A DNA stretch of 64,000 nucleotides from Paramecium octaurelia (taxonomy: Eukaryota > Ciliophora > Oligohymenophorea > Peniculida > Parameciidae): assembly GCA_905182995.1 (NCBI GenBank), contig CAJJDP010000008.1, positions 514,506-578,505 of the forward strand, in the 5' to 3' direction. This document shows positions 36,917-48,455 of this stretch, piece by piece (positions within the stretch are counted from its first letter, which is position 1; the number at the start of each line of letters is the position of its first letter). Both the position numbers and the translations under genes were made by a program. Below the pieces are notes generated by a model that did not search any database, had not been told where the DNA came from, and worked only from the letters and a program-made list of their open reading frames with translations.

Positions 36917-39900
36917 ATGAAAAAAAAATAAGCAGAACATCGAATGATATATACGAATATCCCCAATGCCCTCGATATCGGATTTACAGCTGTGACTTTA
37001 TCATCTAATTTATCATTTATGATGGAAAACCCAAATGATTATCCTGTCTAGTTTCATTTCGAATTCTAAAAATTCAAGATAACTCCTGATAGGTAAAATT
37101 AGTATTCATAAAATAGAGGATAATTAGCTCCTGGAGCCAGGATTAATTTTACATTGACTTATGCTCCAGTTTTAGCGGAAGTTATAGTAGCATCAATAAT
37201 TTTGCATATATAATATGAATAACCGAGAGTGATCAAAGTATCAGGCATAGGTAAATATCCATTCTTACAATTAAATACAAAAAAACTGAATTTCGAAAGT
37301 TTATTGATTGGGAAAACTGTTTCTAAAGAAATAACAATCAAGAACTAATCGGAAGTTACAGCTCAATTTTAAATTTAAAAAATAATAGATGATGAATTCA
37401 AAGACAATGCCTTTACATTGGATTATTACTCTGGAACCATCCCATAAAAAAGCACTTTTTTAATCAAGGTAACTTATAAACCTTAAATTCTAAATGTCTC
37501 AGTAATACGATTCAAAGTAATCTGTTAAGGAGGAAACGAATTAACATTTGAATGCGTCGGCTAGGCTTTGGAACATGCAGTGTATTTGAGTGAGAAATCT
37601 ATTAATTTTGGAGAAATCAAAATAGGTAATTAAGCGACCAAATTATTGACAATCCATAACGATTCTGATCTCCCAACTACTTATCAATTTTACACTGATC
37701 TGAACAATATCTTTGCATTCAATAAAATCAGAGGACAAATACAAGGTAAAAGCTTTGATAGAATCATCATCTCCTTCACTCCCAAAACCACTATCAACTA
37801 TTACGAAAGAATATATTGTGTAGCAAGTAATCAAATTAAATTTGTCGATTTAATCGGCACATGCTATGATCTACTGATCAAACCAATTCCATTATTGCAA
37901 TAGCATATTGATAATTTCAGAAGAAGAGTCATCCAAGGCAAATTAAGTGAAGTTGATTTCAGATACATGGAAAATTCCTATTTGATGAAAATCAATTAAT
38001 AAAATGAAAGCAATCTTTAAGGGGAATGGCAGGAAAATCCTAATCAAACTGTTTAATTTAAGGAATTGATGCTTCCCCCCTCTTCTGATAATAGATTAAT
38101 TAAGTTTTCAGAAGACTTCATAGATTTTGGCTATGTAGAATGTTATCAATAAAGTAGTGCTAGAGAGTTGGAATTGCATAATCGACTAAATTGCAAATTG
38201 ACTATATTTTGGACCATCCAATCCCATCCAACAATCGATGGTGAAAAGGTGCCTGTATTCTCAGTGACTCCTGAAACCTAATCAGCCTAAGCAAATTCTA
38301 AATGCAGATTTTAAGTCACTTTCAGACCTACCAAATCCTCATATTACTATTTCCAATATATTTAGTTTTTCGCCATTAAATATAATCCAAAATTGACCAA
38401 AAAAATATTAGATCAAGTAAAGGTGAATAAAGGTTCAATCCTAAATGAATCCTTTGGCAACAATGCAAATTTAAGGTTATCTTAAACTGGATTGACTAAT
38501 TAAAAAAATACAATTGATTTCTTTTCCAAAGAAATGATTCCAACATTCAGTGGGTAAATTGGATGTGTTGGTCATTCCTTTGGCATTAATTCTTAACCTT
38601 ACATTCCAATAATAGAACTTAAGCCTTCCAACAAATTGTACTTTCCTCCTTGCACTATTGAGGAATCTGTTTATCAAACAGTTGAATTCATCAATAAGTC
38701 AGACACTCCCATCTACTTCAATTTTAGTCCAGATCCCACTAAGACCTTTAGAGTATACCCTAATTAGGGTTTGATTTTCGGAAAATCATCTTAGCTGATA
38801 ATTGTTGAGTTTGTTCCAGTTGAAAATAAGGCTTACAATCAGACTCTTGTTTGTCATATGAATCATTAATCTTCCAATTAAATTAATATTTAAGCCATAG
38901 GATATTGCTCCACTCCTTTGTTAAAATTGCAAAATGATGGTAAGGTATTCTTTCCTCCTTCCTTTGTTGGAGTTTATTCGAGATAGAAAATATCAGTCCA
39001 CAATGAATCCAGGGTTCCTATGAGTTATTCGATTGATGTTCCAGAGAAAAATTAAAATGAACTATACATTGAACCTTCTTCTGGTTAAATCAAGCCAAAT
39101 GAGGTTCTTCATTTGGACTGCTAGTTTATTCCTTATAAAAGAAATAAGAAATACAAAATTAAGGTTCCAATGACAGCCACTGAAATCTTAGCTGATAATC
39201 AGAATCTTATTGGATATCACATTCCAGGATCTGGAAATTAGGATTTCCCACTGGAATCTAGGAAACCTATAGAATTGTCATATTAATTTGAGATCTTTGG
39301 GTAAGGGACAGATGGGAATCTACTTCTGAATGTTACCCAAATTGATTTCAATATTATCAAGGTGAATTTCAACACAAAGTAGTATGCAACCTTGATCAAT
39401 AACTCAGACTGCACCTTTTATATTGAATTAGTCCTAAGACCAAAAAATAAGGACAAGGATAAAATAGATCATCAAATGATCAGTCTTATAAACAGATCCT
39501 TCACTTTAGATTTGCAGAACGGAATAATTGCAGCAAATTCAAAGTTAGATATAGGAATCATGTTCAATCCTATTGAAGTGTGCGAATTTGATTTAGTTTT
39601 AGACGTGATTGCAACCGAAAAGAATCCCAAGGCTCCAAAAGGTCCAAATTTTTAGAATAAGAAAATAATATCTTAAAAATGTAAATTAGAAATTAAAGCG
39701 AAAGGAAGTTATCCTTTATTGAAGATTGCTGATGTAAGAAATGATTCCATAAGTGTTGCAACCTTGTGGGAAAACTTTTAAATTAATTAAATAAATGCAG
39801 AATTAGGAAAAGACCTTAATGAGGATGAGTAGAAGTTCTTAAAAATAGAATAGTTGACATTCGACTAGGCTTAGTAGTTACAGAAGAGGTTGAGAAGTTA

Positions 39901-41559
39901 TGATTGGAACTTTGGATATTTACCATCAAAACCATAAGTAAAATCAAGGAAAATAGTTATTACAATATAAAATATTGGTGGCACTGATCTAGAGTGGCAG
40001 TTTAAATTACCATCAGACCATTAAATCGAATTAGAACCATGGGCAGATCCAGGAGAACCTTCAGAAGAGGATACATTTGAAAAAGCTATTTTAGAGAAGA
40101 ACATATTTTAAATTAGACCCAAAGGTGGTGTTATAGCTCCTAAGTGTTTCAAAGATATTGAGCTAATTTACACTCCTTGCAATTTGGATGATGAACTCAA
40201 ATCTAAAGGTATTTCAAATGAGAGCCATTTTCTGAGGGTGGTCTTGCAAATTTTGAATGGCAAACCATTGGTGCTTAATTTAAAGGGGACAACACTTGCT
40301 CCTTTGGAAGGTAGGTTGGCAGTAAAGAAGAATTCATTTGAGTTACCAGAAACTCCAGTTGGTTTGTTATAGCCAGTCAAATATCCAATAGAAATTTAGA
40401 ATGTAGGAAGTTCAAAAGTATAATATAAAACGATAGTCAAAGAAATTGATATTGATGGAGAAATCATTGATTCTTAATTCAATGTGTTTGACATTCAGAA
40501 TCCTCAAGGTTCATTGTTGCCAAACGAGAAATAATATTTGTATTGTCTTTTTAGACCTTTAGAACAGAAATCATACAATTTTGAATTGCTGGTGGAAGTA
40601 TCAGATATGGTGAAGGTAATTCAACCGGTGAAGTTAGCTATACAAGGAAGAGGATATGCTAATCAGCCACGAAAATAAGTGCAATAATAGGCGATAGAGA
40701 TTCCTAGATAAAGATCCCATTAATCCCCGATAGGATCCAAGGTGTTCTTTTCTTTGGAAGAAATAGATTTTGGAGAATTGTTACCATTAAAGTCAGCTCA
40801 TAGGATGATTATTTTATATAATCAATCAAATGATCGTAAATTTACATTCGATTTTGGTGTTTCATAGTTTGCACTTTCAAATAACAGACCAGGGTTGTGT
40901 TGTGGTGATGAATTTTTGATTGAGCCTATTCAAGGAGAATTGGAAGCATAATCATTTATAGAACTTAAATTGACATTAACAACTGCCTCCACTCCTGCTG
41001 TTTATGAGGGTGAATGTGAGTGCACAATCAGTTGGGAGAATAAGAATTAATAAATCAATACTTCTCAGGTGAGTTAGAATTCATAGGCAATTACAGTAGA
41101 TAAGGAAACACTATTTTTGAGGATAAAAAAGAAGTCAAGTCTAAATGTGGAATTAGTAAATTCATTCAAGCAGCCTCCTCCACCCATTCACAATGCTATG
41201 GCTCATCCCTTTCAATAATTATTAGGGCAGATCATCACGGAAGTCTTGACTGACTCACACACTGATTAAATCTTGAAGGCCTTAGATTAATAGCCTATCA
41301 CTCTTTATCAACCAGAGTAGTAATCAAAGGGAGGAGACGAAATTAAATAGGAGGATTTGTAATATATTTATTCGAATTTGTTAGGTCTATTCAAAGAGAT
41401 TACAAGGACTACAAGACCATGTTTTTGGAGGAGGAGTTTATTGAATTGACTGATTTGATCATGGAAAATACATTTTTCAACATCATCTAGGAGACCACAA
41501 GAAGGGAATGTGACTTATTGAGGATATCAAAGACATTTGTCACACCTGCAAACAAATGA
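36917..41559 (+). CDS. large ASH/MSP-domain ciliary protein, CFAP65-like, 1,538 aa
   Basis: Repeated immunoglobulin-like ASH/MSP modules, each with an NFG/FGxV-type strand and a VTYKP/FRPT/FxP-type end (examples: INFGEIKIGNQATKLLTIHN, VTFRPTKSSYYYFQYIQFF, VFFPPSFVGVYSRQKISVHN, IDFGELLPLKSAHRMIILYN). The later region EPWADPGEPSEEDTFEKAI and overall size suggest CFAP65 (CCDC108), a central-apparatus/axoneme protein. HYDIN or CFAP47 relatives are alternatives. One intron (26 nt, about 41358-41383) near the 3' end joins to YKDYKTMFLEEEF; the total is divisible by three. TGA 41557-41559. ASH architecture is firm, the orthologue less so. Confidence 0.75.
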
Positions 41560-41593
41560 TAATTATAATAAAATAGATTCTAAATAAAATTAA

Positions 41594-43151
41594 ATGCATT
41601 CATTCAAAGATTTAGACATCACTGATACAGAAAATGAACAATAATAATGTAATCAACATCACAAGGATATAATCAAAGCTTGCTTGTCATGTAATTTTAT
41701 GTATCAAATAAAAAGCTGGTTGTGATCAATTGAAATTGTGTCAGTCATGTCTGTCGAGCCACAATTCTTCCCACAGAGAAATTACCGTTTATTAGTTGTT
41801 TAAAGAAGTCCAAGGCAACATTAAGACTACATTTAGAGTTGAGAAATCAAAGGATAAGTTCGACATTGTGTTCAAAAATATTTAAGAGATGAGATAGCAA
41901 GTTCATCAAATTTTTAATTAATTAGAACAAGATATTAAGTAATATTTGATCGAAAAAATTAATATTGATGAACTCAACTAAAATTACCAAACTTTAAGAA
42001 ATATTAATGAGAACAATTACATTCAACACATCCCATTACTCAAACTCTACTATCTCAATCCAAACTACTTTTATGATGGATGGATATAATTGTCTATTGT
42101 GGAGGATACCATATTGACCAAATTGCTGATACTCAATGAAAAACTCAAATTGTAAGTTGACAAACTGAGAAATGATGCTGAACAACTTTTTGAGATCAAA
42201 ACTAGAAAGGTTAGTGAACATCAATAGGAAGATTTAGTTTAGCTATTGACTAACATTAATGGGCATGAAAATGTGGTAAGGTGTGTGATCAAACTCCATA
42301 ATGGAGATTATGCAACGGCATCAAGGGATAAAACTATAAAGATTTGGAATTAGAACACTTTTTAATGCATACAAACATTGAGGGATCACATTAATTGGGT
42401 CTAAGATCTCACACTCATTCCTAATAATAAATTTGCTAGTTGCTCGGATGATAAGACTATTAAGATCTATACTCAATTCCCCTAAGGTCAATCAAACAAT
42501 AGACCTTAATCCGTACTTTGGGAATGCGTCAACACTCTAAGAGGACACGAATCCTATGTAGTTAGAATTGTATATAATGATTAATTCAATTATCTTATCA
42601 CTTGTTCTACCGATGGAACTTTGCGGTTATGGGATCCATCACAAAAGAATGCTCTAACAGTATTATAAGGACATGAAAATTGTGTATATACTTTAGCCAC
42701 CAAAGGGAACTTAATTGTTTCAGGAGATGAAGGTGGCTAATTGATAAAATGGTCATTGGTGCACATGAAAATTGAAAGCAAACAAAAGTAACATTCAGGA
42801 TGTGTCAATTCTATCTTGATTAATGCTTAAATTTATTCTTGCGGAGATGATCGCAAAGTGAACGTCTGGGATACCGATCTTTAACTTAAGCATGTTATTG
42901 TAAAAATTTATAGTTATAACACTTAGCAATTGGAAAGGGCAGAATTGGAGTCATTATTATTTTTTAATAATAACCTAATTGTGGGTGGAGACGAATAAGG
43001 GTATCTGCAATTCATTGATCCTAAATAAGGAAAAGTGATTTCTGAGATCCCTGTTCATAATGATCGCATATACAAAATTATGTATTACGATGGAATCCTA
43101 TGCACAGCCAGTTCAGATTTGTCTGTCAAGTTATTCAAGTTTAATATTTGA
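41594..43151 (+). CDS. B-box zinc finger / WD40 repeat protein, 510 aa
   Basis: N-terminal B-box-like zinc finger (CNQHHKDIIKACLSC ... CDQLKLCQSCLSSHNSSHRE), a coiled coil of about 120 residues, then WD40 repeats (HNGDYATASRDKTIKIWN, NNKFASCSDDKTIKIY, YLITCSTDGTLRLWD, NLIVSGDEGGQLIKW, QIYSCGDDRKVNVWD, GILCTASSDLSVKLFKF). One 25-nt intron near 41690-41714; length divisible by three. TGA 43149-43151. Intact when read through copy 1 of repeat B; its last about 490 bp recur at 44072-44560. Probably an adaptor; function unknown. Confidence 0.88.
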
Positions 43152-44070
43152 GTTATATATCCACAAATAATTTATGCTTAAATTTAAGAGAGTGTACCAC
43201 TTCTCCAAATGGCCTATAGTCGATCTTCTTGACTACAATCACTAGATAAATTTGCTAAAATCCCAACCTTCAAAACCCAACATACAATAGCTTCTAGGAC
43301 CCAATTATGAGAAGTACTAGCACTCCTCCATCCAATTCGACTATGTCTCTCATCAATAGGAGCCATCCGAGATTTAAGTTCTCTCCTCTGACCACCCTGA
43401 GTTTAAATAGGCTGACAGAATATTTCCAACTTTCGATTAACTGAAATACATCCGAGAAACAGAATCCTTGAAACATTAGAAGTTTGCTTTAAAAGAAATA
43501 GAAGAGGATGATGTTTTTACTGTTGACGCCATGCAATCATACAAACCTAAACTAACATGCGACAATCTAACAGAAAATCAACTGCTACTCATCAATCTTC
43601 CTATTAATGCTACCATTTAAGAAATACAAGACTTTGTTCATTCCAAAACCAATTAACCTGTCTAAGTAGAACTTCACTCCTGCTCCCTCAATATTAATGC
43701 CTACGCCACTCTCACATTCTAAAATTAAGCTGAATAATACAAATCACAACTACATCTTACTAAATTCAATGGAATATTATAAGAGTGCAGATCCCTTGAA
43801 AATACAGCAGAAGAATCCCCGTTCAATAGAACCCTTGTGATTACCAATATTAATAAAACTCTCTCTCTTTAAGAAGTATTACACACTGTTGGCTAATATG
43901 GAAGAGTCCTAAATGCTGTGATTCCTTTGGAAGTTCAAAATGTTGATCTTCCGATCTATGAGGACATCATCCAAACCCTAGTTGACCCTTGCAAATTAGA
44001 AATCCTAGATGTATAAACAGGAAAAACAGAAATTGAATTCTACCCTAATCTTGAATAATTTGAACAACTT
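42663..44070. repeat. direct repeat B, copy 1 (assembly overlap)
   Basis: 1,408 bp identical to 44072-45479 in every line compared, offset 1,409, with one N between. Confidence 0.93.
43174..44070 (+). CDS. 5' part of the RRM-like gene, cut at the N (copy 1)
   Basis: Same start and first 299 codons as the full gene at 44583, then broken by the N. An assembly duplicate, not a separate gene. Confidence 0.6.
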
Positions 44071-44071
44071 N
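44071..44071. other. single N: unmerged contig join
   Basis: One ambiguous base between the two copies of repeat B. Confidence 0.95.
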
Positions 44072-44560
44072 TTATAAGGACATGAAAATTGTGTATATAC
44101 TTTAGCCACCAAAGGGAACTTAATTGTTTCAGGAGATGAAGGTGGCTAATTGATAAAATGGTCATTGGTGCACATGAAAATTGAAAGCAAACAAAAGTAA
44201 CATTCAGGATGTGTCAATTCTATCTTGATTAATGCTTAAATTTATTCTTGCGGAGATGATCGCAAAGTGAACGTCTGGGATACCGATCTTTAACTTAAGC
44301 ATGTTATTGTAAAAATTTATAGTTATAACACTTAGCAATTGGAAAGGGCAGAATTGGAGTCATTATTATTTTTTAATAATAACCTAATTGTGGGTGGAGA
44401 CGAATAAGGGTATCTGCAATTCATTGATCCTAAATAAGGAAAAGTGATTTCTGAGATCCCTGTTCATAATGATCGCATATACAAAATTATGTATTACGAT
44501 GGAATCCTATGCACAGCCAGTTCAGATTTGTCTGTCAAGTTATTCAAGTTTAATATTTGA
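44072..44560 (+). pseudogene. 3' fragment of the B-box/WD40 gene (copy 2)
   Basis: Repeats the last WD40 repeats of the gene at 41594-43151, ending at TGA 44558-44560, with no 5' end. Expected from an unmerged overlap rather than a real pseudogene. Confidence 0.7.
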
Positions 44561-45479
44561 GTTATATATCCACAAATAATTTATGCTTAAATTTAAGAGA
44601 GTGTACCACTTCTCCAAATGGCCTATAGTCGATCTTCTTGACTACAATCACTAGATAAATTTGCTAAAATCCCAACCTTCAAAACCCAACATACAATAGC
44701 TTCTAGGACCCAATTATGAGAAGTACTAGCACTCCTCCATCCAATTCGACTATGTCTCTCATCAATAGGAGCCATCCGAGATTTAAGTTCTCTCCTCTGA
44801 CCACCCTGAGTTTAAATAGGCTGACAGAATATTTCCAACTTTCGATTAACTGAAATACATCCGAGAAACAGAATCCTTGAAACATTAGAAGTTTGCTTTA
44901 AAAGAAATAGAAGAGGATGATGTTTTTACTGTTGACGCCATGCAATCATACAAACCTAAACTAACATGCGACAATCTAACAGAAAATCAACTGCTACTCA
45001 TCAATCTTCCTATTAATGCTACCATTTAAGAAATACAAGACTTTGTTCATTCCAAAACCAATTAACCTGTCTAAGTAGAACTTCACTCCTGCTCCCTCAA
45101 TATTAATGCCTACGCCACTCTCACATTCTAAAATTAAGCTGAATAATACAAATCACAACTACATCTTACTAAATTCAATGGAATATTATAAGAGTGCAGA
45201 TCCCTTGAAAATACAGCAGAAGAATCCCCGTTCAATAGAACCCTTGTGATTACCAATATTAATAAAACTCTCTCTCTTTAAGAAGTATTACACACTGTTG
45301 GCTAATATGGAAGAGTCCTAAATGCTGTGATTCCTTTGGAAGTTCAAAATGTTGATCTTCCGATCTATGAGGACATCATCCAAACCCTAGTTGACCCTTG
45401 CAAATTAGAAATCCTAGATGTATAAACAGGAAAAACAGAAATTGAATTCTACCCTAATCTTGAATAATTTGAACAACTT
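44072..45479. repeat. direct repeat B, copy 2 (assembly overlap)
   Basis: Second copy of 42663-44070. It continues into unique DNA at 45480, completing the RRM-like gene. Confidence 0.93.
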
Positions 45480-47767
45480 TACAAAAATTGTAATTATCTA
45501 TTATTTACTCCATAGTCCCTGAATATTATGATCCAAACCTTGAATTAACCCTATTTGAGTATCAATAATAAAAAGACTAAAAATAAGATTAATTCAGACT
45601 TTTCAGATTGCTAAATTAAAAAACTATCAAATGTCTTAAGGTGCCAAGTCATCTTAAAGAAAATTACAAAAAATTATGGATTCCTTAAATCAATGTTGAT
45701 ACTCCTAAAGATAATCTTCAATACTAATTATATGCGAAAACCTATAAAAATAGAGGTTACTGTGTTTGCACATTTTCAAGTAAGGCTATGGCTCAAAGAG
45801 CTTTATTTGCTATCAATGCTGAAGGTACTCATGATTTGGCTGTCTTGCCATTGCCTTTATTGAATACACCTAAATTCTATCCTGAAATTACATCCCATAG
45901 CAATCAAGAAAAGTATGGAGGCAAATTTAGAATTGAGAATTTGGCATATCCAAAATTAAGAGCCATGAAATCTTGGGAAGATTTGGAATTATATCAAATT
46001 GATTTAATTTACAATCTCAAACAACTAGAAAGAATTAGAACATAAATTTCCTAAGTGAGAGATCAAACAATTGAGGTTATTTAGACTAATTATGATACTT
46101 ATAAAAATGATCTTGAAGAGAAAAAAGAAAAAGTAAAGTAAAAGGCTTATTCTGAATTAAACAAAAGTGAAGAATATAAAAATTTTGTTGAAAAGAATAG
46201 TTTTGCTGAATCCTTAGATTCTTTTGAAGACAGTGTAGCAGTTGTTAAAGATACTAAACCTGGAAGAAAATTTAATTTTTCAATTCACAATGAACAATAT
46301 AAAGGTTATGTTGAAGCAATCAAAGACAGAGCAAAGGATATTAAATTGAGAGAAAAGGAGTATGCTGATAAATTAGTCAAAAAATATTAAACTATATTTA
46401 TAAGTGATTCTATTTAAAGAAAGCTAGAGAAGAATGTTGAAAAGTCAGATGACACATTGTTATCATTACTTTAAGCAAGAGTACTAGGTGGCTATGCACT
46501 AAAGGAGAAAAAAATGAAAAAGAAACTTGTTAGGAATGCTAGGATGTTGAGTACAGCTTCTATGTATGCTGCAGATTCAGAGATGTAATTTAGAAGAATA
46601 GGAGAGTTATTTTCAGAAGTCAAGAAAAAAGGTAAGTATGTGATAAGTGAAGAGAATAGAGATTCAAAAGAGGCTTAAGAAAAAATAGCATTGAAAAAGC
46701 AAAGAAAATTCAAACGTCGTTTCAGTAGTACTATTTTGAACCCATTTTATTTAAAGAAATTAGCTTTGCAAAAACATGAAGAATTTTTGGAGTATATTAA
46801 AAAAATGTTGTTGGGAGATGAATCATAAAATGAAAGTTTGATTGCTATCCATCCTTTGAATCATAAAGATTAATTAAAAGTTAGTTTGGCTCTTGCAAAG
46901 GACGATTTGGGAAATGAATTCTTGAATGACAAAATAATCAATTATGTTAGAGAATTTGATATCACTGATGATACCCGAGATTTGATTAGATAATAAGAGG
47001 CTAATAGAAAACACTTAATGAGTCAGATTACTAAAGATTAGATTGCAAGAATCAAAGAATTTTCAAAATAATCCTATACATAAAAATTAATCTCATTAGA
47101 TAAACATGGAATTACTACAGAAACTTTTGAAGTTACTGATAATGAAGTTGATATTAATTAAATGGTTAAAGATTTGAATGCTTTTGTTGCTGTTGGATCT
47201 GAAAAATATGATTTTGTAGTTGATAATTTAACTAAGAAAAAGTACATCATAAAGAGTGAAAAACCTTTTGTGAAATATGATTTGGATGCATTCTCAGTTA
47301 AAGATTTAGGAGTTCATAATTTAGAAAAAGAAGTATATTATAATTGTATTTTATTAGTTTGTAGATCTCTTGTCAAGAAACGGAATTTAAAGTGATAAAG
47401 CCGTTGAAATGCTTAAAGCCTTGGAGAATGATGGTTAGATTTCAGAAGAGATTTTGGATTTAATTGATAAATTGCCTGAAAATACAGAAACAGATTATGA
47501 GAAAATATTTTAAACTTAAGGATTAACAAGGAAATGTAATATTTAACTAATAATATTTTAGAATATGATTTAGCTAAATCATTAGATTTTAGAAATAATT
47601 TGGATGAAATCTAGAATGATATTGATTAATAAGCATATTTAAAGGATATTGCTAAAAAATATTCCCCATTGACAAATGATACCTTTATCAGAGACAAGGA
47701 ATAAGGAAAACTAAAAATTAAGAATAAGAAAGACAAATTTTTGGTGCCAAAGTAGAAAAAATATTGA
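44583..47767 (+). CDS. large RRM-like, possibly mitochondrial, RNA-binding protein, 1,034 aa
   Basis: The start MLKFKRVYHFSKWP is basic and amphipathic, like a mitochondrial presequence. Two or three RRM-like regions follow (QLLLINLPINATIQEIQDFV; RTLVITNINKTLSLQEVLHT; YKNRGYCVCTFSSKAMAQRA). A long Lys/Glu-rich helical C-terminal half ends in a basic tail (KDKFLVPKQKKY). Introns of 29, 25 and 26 nt restore the frame; length divisible by three. TGA 47765-47767. It begins 22 bp after the end of the duplicated WD40 fragment. No named orthologue; mitoribosome assembly or mitochondrial RNA work is a guess. Confidence 0.7.
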
Positions 47768-48455
47768 ATTTTAAATTGTTTTATTATTATCCAGTAAATA
47801 TTTCTAATCAGTCTATAAATAAATCTATCCCATTGACGACATTTCAAAATAATTTTATTTTTTTATAACAAAATTATATATTTAAGATTAAATATACTAT
47901 TTCTTATTAAATGTTCAGAAAGGTTGAAGTTAAATATTTCATATTGATAAATTACAACAACATTCAAATCTTTAAATGACATTCATACATTATTCACCTT
48001 ATTGAAGGATTAGGATCTATTATTGGATATATTTTTTATAATCAATAATTTTCAATGTCATATTTAATTACTTATAAAAATAGTATCTCAAAAATGAATC
48101 TAGCTTATTATATTATAAAAGTATAATTTTAAGATACTAATAGATTTCAATTTAATAGAGTATATTTTTGCCTAGAATCCTAAAACAAACATTTTATTTC
48201 AAATATGATAAAGTTTAAATAAGATTTAGGGAATAAATTTATGAGTATTTTTAGTTGATTATTTTATGAAATTCATTATTATTATTTTATAATAATTATA
48301 ATAATTAGAGATACAATTATAGCATTCAGAAAAACTTGTAGAAGAGTTTTAATTTAATTTAATCATAACAATTTTAGTAAGATAGAATGATCATTTTTAT
48401 ATCTATTTAAAATATGATATTCTGATATATTTATTAATAAAATAAAGATTTTAAT
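47768..48455. other. intergenic, about 690 bp
   Basis: Very AT-rich, only short frames. Presumably the promoter of the COX5B-like gene; no defined motif seen. Confidence 0.45.
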
